A DNA stretch of 32,911 nt from Flavobacteriaceae bacterium (GTDB lineage Bacteria; Bacteroidota; Bacteroidia; Flavobacteriales; Flavobacteriaceae). The stretch's first letter is position 1. Every line of letters starts with the position of its first letter. A model generated the notes under the pieces. That model had not been told where the DNA came from. It did no database searches and worked only from the letters and a program-made list of their open reading frames with translations. The stretch lies in contig JANQKN010000208.1 in assembly GCA_028281065.1 (NCBI GenBank), forward strand, positions 1-32,911, read 5' to 3'. Positions 1 through 6,973 of the stretch are shown piece after piece. The position numbers and the translations under genes were made by a program.

Positions 1-1
1 T

Positions 2-1195
2 TTTTCCTGTGCCAAAGAGCAAAGAAAACCCGTAACCATGAAAGATGATGTCGTATGGCTTGCCAGCGATACACTTAAAGGGCGTGAAACAGGAACGGCT
101 GGGGAACTCATGGCAGCCGATTACATTGCCAAACGATTTACCGACAATGGATTGCAGCCCAAAGGAACCGATGGTTTTTTTCAGGATTTTACCTTCAAAC
201 CCAGTAGCAATCCCCATGAAGAAACCGAATTTTTAACCGAGCGAAGTACAGACAGTACCGTAACAGGGCGGAATGTTGTTGCTTTTTTGGATAATGGAGG
301 CGATAAAACCGTAGTTATAGGAGCGCATTACGATCATTTAGGAATGGGAGGTGCAGGTTCATTACATCGTGAAGAAGAGGCCGTACACAATGGGGCCGAC
401 GATAACGCCAGTGGGATTGCTATGATTTTACGCTTGGCCCAAGAACTGAAACAAAACGAAACCAAAGAGAAGAATAACTATATTTTTATTGCCTTTTCTG
501 GAGAAGAGATGGGCTTATTGGGGTCGTCCTATTGGGTGAAAAATGCCACTGTGGACATCAGCAAAGTTAATTACATGATCAATCTGGACATGGTAGGACG
601 GTTAAACGAAGAAAACACCCTAGCAGTCCATGGAGTGGGAACTTCGCCTATTTTTAAGCAAACCCTGCATGCCAACAACAATGGATTATCCCTTTCTGAA
701 TTTGAAAGTGGAATTGGTCCTAGCGATTTCACCTCTTTTTACGTATACGATATTCCTGTACTGAGCTTTTTTACGGGGCAACATGAAGATTATCACAAAC
801 CCAGTGATGATGCCGAAAAACTGAATTACCAAGGTATGGAAAAGGTTATGAGCTTTGTGTATGATATTGTGAACGATCTGGACGATAATGGAAAATTGGC
901 TTTCCGTAAAACCAAGAACGAAAGCGAAGAAGTTCCAGCTTTTAAAGTAGGGTTGGGCGTGGTGCCTGATTATTTATTTACAGGCAAAGGAATGCGCATT
1001 GATGGCGTGAGTGAAGACAAACCCGCCCAAAAAGCCGGATTAATAAAAGGCGATGTAGTGGTTAAAATGGGAGATAGCACCGTGGTGGATCTCATGAGTT
1101 ATATGAAAGTCCTAGCTACCTTCGAAAATGGTCAAAAAACCATGGTGATTGTAGATCGTGATGGAGAATTGATTGAGGTGGAGGTAGAATTCTAA
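2..1195 (+). CDS. M28 family Zn-aminopeptidase with C-terminal PDZ domain, 5' end outside window
   Basis: An exported zinc metallopeptidase of family M28, expected to trim N-terminal residues from peptides in the periplasm or at the outer membrane. The first in-frame ATG is at 38, but the frame is open to base 2 and reads F-S-C-A-K-E before it. The family block around VVWLASDTLKGRETGT also normally lies well inside the protein, so the true start is off the window and the Cys may be a lipoprotein Cys. Numbering from the ATG at 38, the expected metal-site residues are H97 (AHYDH), D121 (GADDNASG), catalytic E156 and ligand E157 (SGEE), D184 (NLDMVGR) and H253 (DYHKPSDD). Residues from about 300 to the end form a PDZ-like domain. 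The stop overlaps by 3 bases the stop of the convergent LpxR-like gene. The family is secure; the substrate is unknown. Confidence 0.93.
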   Translation, partial: FSCAKEQRKPVTMKDDVVWLASDTLKGRETGTAGELMAADYIAKRFTDNGLQPKGTDGFFQDFTFKPSSNPHEETEFLTERSTDSTVTGRNVVAFLDNGGDKTVVIGAHYDHLGMGGAGSLHREEEAVHNGADDNASGIAMILRLAQELKQNETKEKNNYIFIAFSGEEMGLLGSSYWVKNATVDISKVNYMINLDMVGRLNEENTLAVHGVGTSPIFKQTLHANNNGLSLSEFESGIGPSDFTSFYVYDIPVLSFFTGQHEDYHKPSDDAEKLNYQGMEKVMSFVYDIVNDLDDNGKLAFRKTKNESEEVPAFKVGLGVVPDYLFTGKGMRIDGVSEDKPAQKAGLIKGDVVVKMGDSTVVDLMSYMKVLATFENGQKTMVIVDRDGELIEVEVEF

Positions 1196-2058
1196 AAACT
1201 CCGCATAAAAGAAAAGACCATATACCAATGCGGTTTGGTGCCGTCGGTTTGTGGAGTGAAGAAGTTGTAACCCAGTTTGTAGTTGTTCCTTTTGTTATGG
1301 TGGAACAATTCAAAATTATATAGAAAGAGATTTTGATATGGCTCTTTCAGGAACACCGAAAAATCTTCTATAATATTCCCTTCCAACAAGGCATCGTGAA
1401 AAATATAACGATAGCCCAACCGAATGGAAAAGAACAGTTCTTTCTTAAAATCCCCTAATTGATTGTAGGCCGAAGTGGTGTTCATGGGATTCCTTTTTCC
1501 GAAGTAAAAAGCAACGTCATTTTGCAGGTAAATATCCTTGGTGCCTAAAGCCCCAATAGGATTAATGGCCACATACACACTAAAAGGGTTGGGTTCCAGT
1601 TGCCATTCCCTGGCAAACTGAAGATATCCGTTAAAATGAAGGCTGTTTTTTATTTGCCCTTCCCAAATGGGAACCCTGGAATCTTCTGCAGCCGATTCGT
1701 GGAAATAACTCTGAATCCTTTCTGCGGCCGAAAGTGGACCCGAAAACCCAAACAGGAGGCTCGTATCCCACATGCGTTTGTTATTGGTAAACATAAGCCC
1801 GTTGGAAATCCCAATAAAACCAGCATAGGGGCGATCCAACCGTTTAATGTTTACTTCCAATAGATCGGAAGGGGTGTAGATTTCCTGTAGAATAAAAATT
1901 CGGTACTGCCGTTTGTTGATGGAGTCCGATCTTTTATAATCGTTGGATCTAACGCCTATAAAGGTTCCCGTGGTATAATAGCGGTCTGTAAAAAGGAGAA
2001 AGTCATTATCATGCCTAAGTTCGAAAGCGTTTTTGTAAATACGGGTGGGATTGGGCAC
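1192..2058 (-). CDS. LpxR-like lipid A deacylase family (DUF2219) outer membrane beta-barrel
   Basis: An outer membrane barrel of the LpxR/DUF2219 family, whose characterised members remove the 3'-acyloxyacyl group of lipid A. Family blocks visible are HDNDFLLFTDRYYTTGTFIGV near the N-terminus and LDRPYAGFIGISNGLMF about 60 residues on; the chain ends in Phe, as barrels usually do. The only conventional start in this frame is GTG at 2058, which would give 288 residues and no signal peptide. The frame stays open upstream to a stop at about 2167-2169, and that stretch encodes a convincing signal peptide (VKSLWIYFWALSCFCQVWG-QES), yet contains no ATG, GTG or TTG. The real start may be a rare codon such as ATT at 2145, or the 5' end may be damaged. 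The family is fairly sure; activity is unproven. Confidence 0.8.
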   Translation of the reverse strand: MPNPTRIYKNAFELRHDNDFLLFTDRYYTTGTFIGVRSNDYKRSDSINKRQYRIFILQEIYTPSDLLEVNIKRLDRPYAGFIGISNGLMFTNNKRMWDTSLLFGFSGPLSAAERIQSYFHESAAEDSRVPIWEGQIKNSLHFNGYLQFAREWQLEPNPFSVYVAINPIGALGTKDIYLQNDVAFYFGKRNPMNTTSAYNQLGDFKKELFFSIRLGYRYIFHDALLEGNIIEDFSVFLKEPYQNLFLYNFELFHHNKRNNYKLGYNFFTPQTDGTKPHWYMVFSFMRSF

Positions 2059-2222
2059 AGCAGATTCTTGGCCCCAAACTTGACAAAAGCAAGACAGCGC
2101 CCAAAAATAAATCCATAGCGATTTTACCCTAAGCTGCGTATTAATAGATTCGATACAAGGACCATTTTAGTTCCTTGTGAAAGTTACTACAAATTTTGAA
2201 GCAACCCTTGTTAAAAAAGAGA

Positions 2223-3713
2223 TTAGGCCTTGGATACGAGACTTTTGAAGAATACAAACCCAAAACCAATAAAGAGCATTAAGTGGAATGGGAATAGTCC
2301 GAAATCACCCCCTTGGTCACCCACAATAAAGGCCGAATACATCCCAAAGGCAAAATAAGCCATGAGGAGTCCTTCAATAATTACATTGGGAGAAATCTTC
2401 CGTTTTAGGTATTTGTTGTCTTTCCAACCATCCTTTAAGGACTTGATGTTGAATTTCGGGGTACGGATAAACTCACTTTTCTTTCCCAAATGACCTTCTA
2501 ACACTGCTAACGAATTGTGAACCGAAAAGCCCATGGCAATGGAAAAGAAAACGAAGAACATGCCCACATACTCAAAGAAGCGTGAAAACCCTCCGCCGTA
2601 AATACTTTTATAGGTGAACCAGTAACAAATGAAAAAGATGATGGTACTGATCACAAAAAAGCTCATCACGATAAAGTACGTTTTTAAATGTGCGTACTCG
2701 TTTTTAATGTACAGCATGGGGATGCTTAAAATAGCCACGATGAGTATATTTAGGAACATGGTGCTATTTAACAAATGCAGTATCCCGTGTATTTTTGTTT
2801 TGAATGAAGTATTCTGGTTTTTAAGAACTTTCCAAAGCATTTTCTGGAAATTTTCGGCGCCTCCTTTGTTCCATCGGAACTGTTGGGATCGTGCAGCACT
2901 AATTACCACAGGAAGTTCGGCAGGGGTTTCTACTCCCTCCAGGTATTTAAATTTCCAGTTTTTTAATTGAGCGCGGTAGCTGAGGTCCAAATCTTCGGTT
3001 AAGGTATCACCTTCCCAGTTTCCAGCATCGATGATGCATTCCTTTCGCCATATCCCGGCGGTACCGTTAAAGTTGATAAAGTGCCCTTCACTGTTCCTTC
3101 CTACCTGTTCCAAAGTAAAGTGGGCGTCCAACGCAAAGGCTTGTACGCGGGTAAGGATGGAATATTCCCTGTTAATGTGCCCCCATCGGGTTTGTACCAC
3201 CCCAATCTCAGGATTTTTGAAATAGGGTACCGTGCGTAGTAACCAATCTTTTTTGGGAAGGAAATCTGCATCGAAAATGGCGATGAACTCGCCTTTGGCC
3301 GTTTTAAGCCCTTCCTTTAACGCACCTGCTTTAAATCCTACACGGTCCACACGGGTAACATGTTGGATGTCCAATCCCGTTTGTTGCAACTTCTTGATTT
3401 GGGCAGCGGTGCTTTCCAAAGATTCATCGGTAGAGTCGTCCAGTACCTGAACTTCCAGTTTACCCTTTGGGTATTCTATTTGGGCAATGTTATCCAGCAA
3501 ACGTTCCATAACATACAACTCATTGAATACGGGAAGCTGAATGGTTACGTATGGAACTTCGTCAGGGTTGGAAAGGTCGAATTTAGGACAGCTATCCTTG
3601 CGTTTCCGTGCCCTAAGGTAATTGAACAGCAAGTTGAGCTGTGCCAGTGCATACATGAAAATAAGCAGCAGGGCAATGGAATAGATGGCTATGGTGATGG
3701 TTTCCCAGAACAT
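2223..3713 (-). CDS. Membrane glycosyltransferase family 2, cellulose-synthase-like
   Basis: A processive-type GT2 enzyme of 496 residues that probably uses a nucleotide sugar to make or extend a polysaccharide or glycolipid at the inner membrane. One N-terminal membrane segment (about 5-30) precedes a cytoplasmic GT-A domain with D92-D93 (LDDST), the D148-x-D150 pair (FDADF), TED at 239-241 and the QxxRW signature at 277-281 (QQFRW). Further membrane segments lie at about 318-336, 345-366, 378-398, 447-465 and 472-492. Its ATG overlaps the stop of the upstream glycosyltransferase by one base (TAATG), so translation is probably coupled. It is shorter than bacterial BcsA and lacks a PilZ-like tail. 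The sugar and product cannot be read from sequence. Confidence 0.9.
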   Translation of the reverse strand: MFWETITIAIYSIALLLIFMYALAQLNLLFNYLRARKRKDSCPKFDLSNPDEVPYVTIQLPVFNELYVMERLLDNIAQIEYPKGKLEVQVLDDSTDESLESTAAQIKKLQQTGLDIQHVTRVDRVGFKAGALKEGLKTAKGEFIAIFDADFLPKKDWLLRTVPYFKNPEIGVVQTRWGHINREYSILTRVQAFALDAHFTLEQVGRNSEGHFINFNGTAGIWRKECIIDAGNWEGDTLTEDLDLSYRAQLKNWKFKYLEGVETPAELPVVISAARSQQFRWNKGGAENFQKMLWKVLKNQNTSFKTKIHGILHLLNSTMFLNILIVAILSIPMLYIKNEYAHLKTYFIVMSFFVISTIIFFICYWFTYKSIYGGGFSRFFEYVGMFFVFFSIAMGFSVHNSLAVLEGHLGKKSEFIRTPKFNIKSLKDGWKDNKYLKRKISPNVIIEGLLMAYFAFGMYSAFIVGDQGGDFGLFPFHLMLFIGFGFVFFKSLVSKA

Positions 3714-4405
3714 TACTTTACACTGTATTTAAAAATCCAACCTAAGATTTTTACGCCTGCAAAGATAGCACCTTTTACGGTTCCTGAAACTTTTGAAACC
3801 CCAATTCTATTTCGGTACTTTACAGGCACTTCCGCATAGGAAAATTTCTTTTTCAAGGCTTTTAATTGCATTTCCACGGTCCAACCGTAGGTTTTGTCCT
3901 GCATTTTCAAAGCCAATAGCTTGTCATATTTTATAGCTCTAAAAGGCCCCAAATCGGTAAATTTCGATCTAAAAAAGAGCCGCATTAGAGAAGTAGCCAA
4001 CCAATTTCCGAATTTTTGTGGGATCGTCATGGAACCAGCTTCGCGCAGCGATTTTACCCTTGCTCCAATCACCATGTCTTTATTGTCTTCCACAATAGGG
4101 GCTACGATTTCCGTTAGTTGTTCGGGGTAATCGCTATAGTCACCGTCCAAAAAGACAATGATATCTGGAAGGGTTTCCTTGGTAGCTACATACTCCATAC
4201 CTTTTAGGCAAGCATAGCCGTACCCCTTCCGTTCTTCTTTCAAAACCGTTGCTCCCGCTTTTTGGGCCACCATTTCGGTGCCGTCTGTAGAGTTATTGCT
4301 TACCACAATAATTTCGGAAACCATATTGGGGATATCCCCAATGACCTTGCCAATGGAATCTTCTTCGTTATAAGCTGGGATAATTACAGAAATGCTAGGG
4401 CTCAT
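3713..4405 (-). CDS. Glycosyltransferase family 2, DPM1/polyprenyl-phosphate type
   Basis: A soluble GT2 enzyme of 230 residues, similar in build to dolichol-phosphate mannosyltransferases and related polyprenyl-phosphate sugar transferases. The N-terminus SVIIPAYNEEDSIGKVI is the standard nucleotide-sugar binding opening, SNNSTDGT lies at 36-43, and DGDYSDYP at 87-94 carries the metal-binding Asp pair. There is no strong membrane anchor, although the C-terminus (GAIFAGVKILGWIFKYSVK) is amphipathic or hydrophobic. It is coupled on both sides: ATGA overlap with the YwqK-like gene upstream and TAATG overlap with the large GT2 downstream. A reasonable inference is that it supplies or primes a lipid-linked sugar for the larger enzyme, but nothing identifies the sugar. 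Confidence 0.9.
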   Translation of the reverse strand: MSPSISVIIPAYNEEDSIGKVIGDIPNMVSEIIVVSNNSTDGTEMVAQKAGATVLKEERKGYGYACLKGMEYVATKETLPDIIVFLDGDYSDYPEQLTEIVAPIVEDNKDMVIGARVKSLREAGSMTIPQKFGNWLATSLMRLFFRSKFTDLGPFRAIKYDKLLALKMQDKTYGWTVEMQLKALKKKFSYAEVPVKYRNRIGVSKVSGTVKGAIFAGVKILGWIFKYSVK

Positions 4406-4908
4406 CGGAGGGAAACACCAGGATTGTCACGTTTAAAAGAAATGATGGAGGTCCATTCCCCATCCTTAACACCGTTTTTATATCGCTCGGCTCTGATCAA
4501 TTTTCTCTTTTTATACCGCAAACAGAACCCGTTTTTTTCGTTGTTCTTGTATTGAAACTTACTTGTTTTCTGGTTTGCAATATCGTAAAAAATCCACCAA
4601 TTCTCCGCACTGTTTTTTACATAATGTCCTTCTTTTTTCAACGCTCCGTTCGCATCGTAATAATGCCAATACCCATTTTTTTGATTATCCACATAATGCC
4701 CTTTGGAAGCAATCTCCCCATTGGGGTGGTAGTAAATCCAAAAATCGGTTTTGGTATCCATAAATTGCCAACCTTCGGCTTTTAATTTACCATTGTTGTA
4801 GTACTCTTTGGCATAGGTCTTTTCTGTAATTGTATTCGCCTTAACAGAGAAAGTCCCAACCAAAAGGAACAGGATCGCAAAGAATATATGTAGCGTGTTT
4901 GCTTTCAC
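4402..4908 (-). CDS. Exported YwqK/MORN-repeat-like protein
   Basis: A secreted protein of 168 residues with a signal peptide (about 1-25, ending SVKANT). The rest is short repeats of the form YY-x-NG-x-(L/I)-x-x-(E/K)-G, for example YYNNGKLKAEG, YYHPNGEIASKGHY and YYDANGALKKEGHY. This is the pattern of the YwqK family, often annotated as a toxin-antitoxin antitoxin, and of MORN-like repeats in Bacteroidota exported proteins. No toxin gene is adjacent, so the antitoxin label should not be carried over. Its stop overlaps the ATG of the following GT2 gene (ATGA), making it the first gene of a three-gene coupled set with two glycosyltransferases. A surface or periplasmic accessory role in glycan production is a guess. 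Confidence 0.8.
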   Translation of the reverse strand: MKANTLHIFFAILFLLVGTFSVKANTITEKTYAKEYYNNGKLKAEGWQFMDTKTDFWIYYHPNGEIASKGHYVDNQKNGYWHYYDANGALKKEGHYVKNSAENWWIFYDIANQKTSKFQYKNNEKNGFCLRYKKRKLIRAERYKNGVKDGEWTSIISFKRDNPGVSLR

Positions 4909-4950
4909 GATTACTAGGTCGAAAAGACAAACAAATCCTAACGTAAAGGG

Positions 4951-5394
4951 TTACTTTTTTTGTGAAAAAACTTTTCTATCTACAATTTTAGAAAGTAGCA
5001 GCGATGTAGTGAGTTCTCCATATTGGGAAAGCCTTTTGTTCAATGCTTCCAAATGTTCGGTATCCTTCACAAAAGCCTTCATGAGCATACAGTCATTTCC
5101 TGTGAGCTTTAAACATTCGCAAACTTCATCTACTGTTTGTATGTATTCTTCGAACCGTTCTACTTGCCCAAAACGTATTTTAATGGAAATGTAAACACAT
5201 AAGGTGTAACCTAATTCCTTTATGTTAAGATTGGCATGATAACCACTTATAATCCCTGCTTCTTCCAACTTCTGAATCCTCTCTGAAACCGAAGGTGAAG
5301 AAATTCCAACATTCTTGGCAATTTCGGTAAGGGGTCTTCGAGCATTTTCTTGTAGCTGTTCTAAAATAAGCCAGTTTGTGTTATCTAATTTCAT
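4951..5394 (-). CDS. Lrp/AsnC family transcriptional regulator
   Basis: A DNA-binding regulator of 147 residues, the usual Lrp/AsnC length. Residues 1-60 form the winged helix-turn-helix (LDNTNWLILEQLQENARRPL, then EIAKNVGISSPSVSERIQKLEEAGII). Residues about 65-140 form the RAM effector/oligomerisation domain with the expected LTGNDCMLMKAFVKD strand block. Members bind amino acids and assemble as dimers to octamers. The gene is divergent from the PLP-dependent amino-acid decarboxylase across about 125 bp of very AT-rich DNA that holds an inverted repeat, so it probably controls that enzyme and itself. The YwqK-like gene follows 42 bases downstream on the same strand and may be read through. 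Confidence 0.93.
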   Translation of the reverse strand: MKLDNTNWLILEQLQENARRPLTEIAKNVGISSPSVSERIQKLEEAGIISGYHANLNIKELGYTLCVYISIKIRFGQVERFEEYIQTVDEVCECLKLTGNDCMLMKAFVKDTEHLEALNKRLSQYGELTTSLLLSKIVDRKVFSQKK

Positions 5395-5418
5395 TTTTAA
5401 TATAAAAACATTGAAAAG

Positions 5419-5463
5419 ATTAATATTTTAATGAAAAAATACAACTATGTCAAATATATTAAT
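5419..5463. promoter_or_regulatory. Inverted repeat, candidate Lrp operator in divergent intergenic region
   Basis: ATTAATATTTT at 5419-5429 faces AAATATATTAAT at 5452-5463; the arms match at 10 of 11 positions in inverted orientation with about 22 bases between. It lies between the Lrp gene and the decarboxylase. Lrp-family dimers bind AT-rich inverted sites, so autoregulation and control of the decarboxylase is a reasonable reading. The region is very AT-rich, so chance similarity is possible. Confidence 0.4.
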
Positions 5464-5465
5464 TT

Positions 5466-5493
5466 TTTGATAACTCGTATGTGTCTAATTTTA
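5466..5493 (+). promoter_or_regulatory. Possible Bacteroidota promoter for the decarboxylase
   Basis: TTTG at 5466-5469 and TAATTTTA at 5486-5493 (consensus TAnnTTTG, last base differs) with a 16-base gap, a little shorter than usual. Transcription would begin near 5500, which fits translation from ATG 5520 and not from GTG 5481. The right arm of the inverted repeat ends just before or inside the upstream box. Confidence 0.3.
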
Positions 5494-5519
5494 CAGGAAC
5501 AATATATAAAGCTACGGAT

Positions 5520-6959
5520 ATGAAATTCGATCTTAACCTCGCTCAAAGAAATGATGTATGGACCTCATTGGTAAAGCAATTGGAAAGCTATTATTCTGAA
5601 ACCGATAAACATAAAGCCTCCGTCTATCCCAGTCGGGAAGAAGTAGTTCGTTTTCTGAATGCGGATTTTGAAAATCCAATACCTGTTGAGGTGGCCATTG
5701 AACAAGTGATAAAGGGTTTGACCGACTATGCAGTGCATACACCCCATCCACAATATTTTGGGATGTTTAATCCGAGGGCCAATTTCCCGTCTATTCTAGC
5801 CGATGTGATTTCTGCAGTATACAACCCGCAATTGGCAGCTTGGGGACATGCGCCCTATGCTGTAGAGATAGAACATTTGCTTATACAGGAAATAGGGAAG
5901 AAGTTTGGGTATCGATCGCCCGATATCGATGGTGTTTTTGCTACAGGAGGACAAGAAGCGCATATTACAGGACTCCTTTGTGCCCTGCATGAAAAATATC
6001 CTGATTTTGCATCTTCTGGGGTAAGGGGATTAAAGAAACAACCCATTGTGTATTGTTCCAGTGCAAGCCATCATGCCACCATAAAAGCTGCCCGTGTATG
6101 TGGATTGGGAGGCGAAGCCGTAAAGTATATCCCGGTGGATGAGAAACAACGCATGCTGGTTTCTGAATTGGAACGTCAAATAAAAGAGGATGAAGCAGCA
6201 GGGCTACAACCTTTTTTTGTATTTGCTACCATGGGTACTACAGGATCAGGGGCTATTGACCCCATTAAGGAAATCAATGAAATGGCTGAAAAATATGATC
6301 TATGGGTACATGCCGATGCTGCCTATGGGGGAGCGGTTAGGCTAACAGATTCTTATAGCAAACTTTTGGATGGGATAGAAGGGGCAGACTCCATTACTTT
6401 CGATGCACACAAATGGCTTTCTGTCCCTATGGCAGCCAGTCTTTTTATAACGAAACACAGATATGTCTTAGGAAAGGCGTTTAGCATAAGCGCTAATTTT
6501 ATGCCGGAGGAGGAAGACGAAATAGATCGGTTGGGATCGTATACGCATTCCATACAATGGTCGAGGAGATTCATAGGGCTAAAGCTGTATTTGCCCCTCT
6601 TGGTTTTTGGGTGGAAGGGCTATGAAGAAACCATTATGCATCAAATAAGGATGGGGGATTATTTACGGCAAGCGCTTCAAAAACATGGATGGAACATATA
6701 TAACCATACCCAATTGCCCATTGTGTGCTTTACGGATGAACGCTTGGAAGATGATTCGGATTTTTCAAAATTCATTTACGAAAAGACCCTGGAAAAAGGA
6801 AATACATGGATTATTAACTATCCTTATGAGGAGTTTGCTACCTTACGGGCTTGTATTACCAATTACAATACACAGGAAAACCATATAGATAATTTGGTAA
6901 ACTGGCTTAATGAAAATCGAAAAGAATATTTAAAAACTCCAGCCGAAGCAGGAGTTTAA
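5520..6959 (+). CDS. PLP-dependent group II amino-acid decarboxylase
   Basis: A pyridoxal-phosphate enzyme of about 479 residues in the glutamate/aromatic amino-acid decarboxylase fold, converting an amino acid to its amine and CO2 in the cytoplasm. Numbered from an upstream GTG at 5481 (subtract 13 for the ATG used here): H197 in SSASHHATIKAA is the cofactor-stacking His, D279 in VHADAAYGG pairs with the pyridine nitrogen, and K311 in FDAHKWLSVP forms the Schiff base. HTPHPQYFGMF at 86-96 is the substrate-side N-terminal block. I prefer ATG at 5520 because the preceding 13 codons look non-coding and contain a promoter-like TAATTTTA. It is divergent from an Lrp regulator. The substrate (Glu, aromatic, diaminobutyrate or other) cannot be chosen from sequence. 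Confidence 0.92.
   Translation: MKFDLNLAQRNDVWTSLVKQLESYYSETDKHKASVYPSREEVVRFLNADFENPIPVEVAIEQVIKGLTDYAVHTPHPQYFGMFNPRANFPSILADVISAVYNPQLAAWGHAPYAVEIEHLLIQEIGKKFGYRSPDIDGVFATGGQEAHITGLLCALHEKYPDFASSGVRGLKKQPIVYCSSASHHATIKAARVCGLGGEAVKYIPVDEKQRMLVSELERQIKEDEAAGLQPFFVFATMGTTGSGAIDPIKEINEMAEKYDLWVHADAAYGGAVRLTDSYSKLLDGIEGADSITFDAHKWLSVPMAASLFITKHRYVLGKAFSISANFMPEEEDEIDRLGSYTHSIQWSRRFIGLKLYLPLLVFGWKGYEETIMHQIRMGDYLRQALQKHGWNIYNHTQLPIVCFTDERLEDDSDFSKFIYEKTLEKGNTWIINYPYEEFATLRACITNYNTQENHIDNLVNWLNENRKEYLKTPAEAGV
6934..6957 (+). terminator. Hairpin overlapping the 3' end of the decarboxylase gene
   Basis: AAACTCC at 6934-6940 pairs with GGAGTTT at 6951-6957; inside it GC pairs with GC around a CGAA loop. 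The hairpin uses the last codons of the decarboxylase and sits between convergent genes. There is no long T tract after it, so terminator function is plausible but not certain. Confidence 0.4.
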
Positions 6960-6973
6960 ACATTCTTAGTGAT

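Noticed and set aside
3360-3839. 159-codon plus-strand open frame across the junction of the two glycosyltransferase genes
   Set aside because: It is antisense to two clear GT2 genes with intact motifs and has no recognisable features of its own.
4402-4908. Toxin-antitoxin module based on the YwqK-like protein
   Set aside because: No toxin-like gene is adjacent; the protein has a signal peptide and is coupled to glycosyltransferases.
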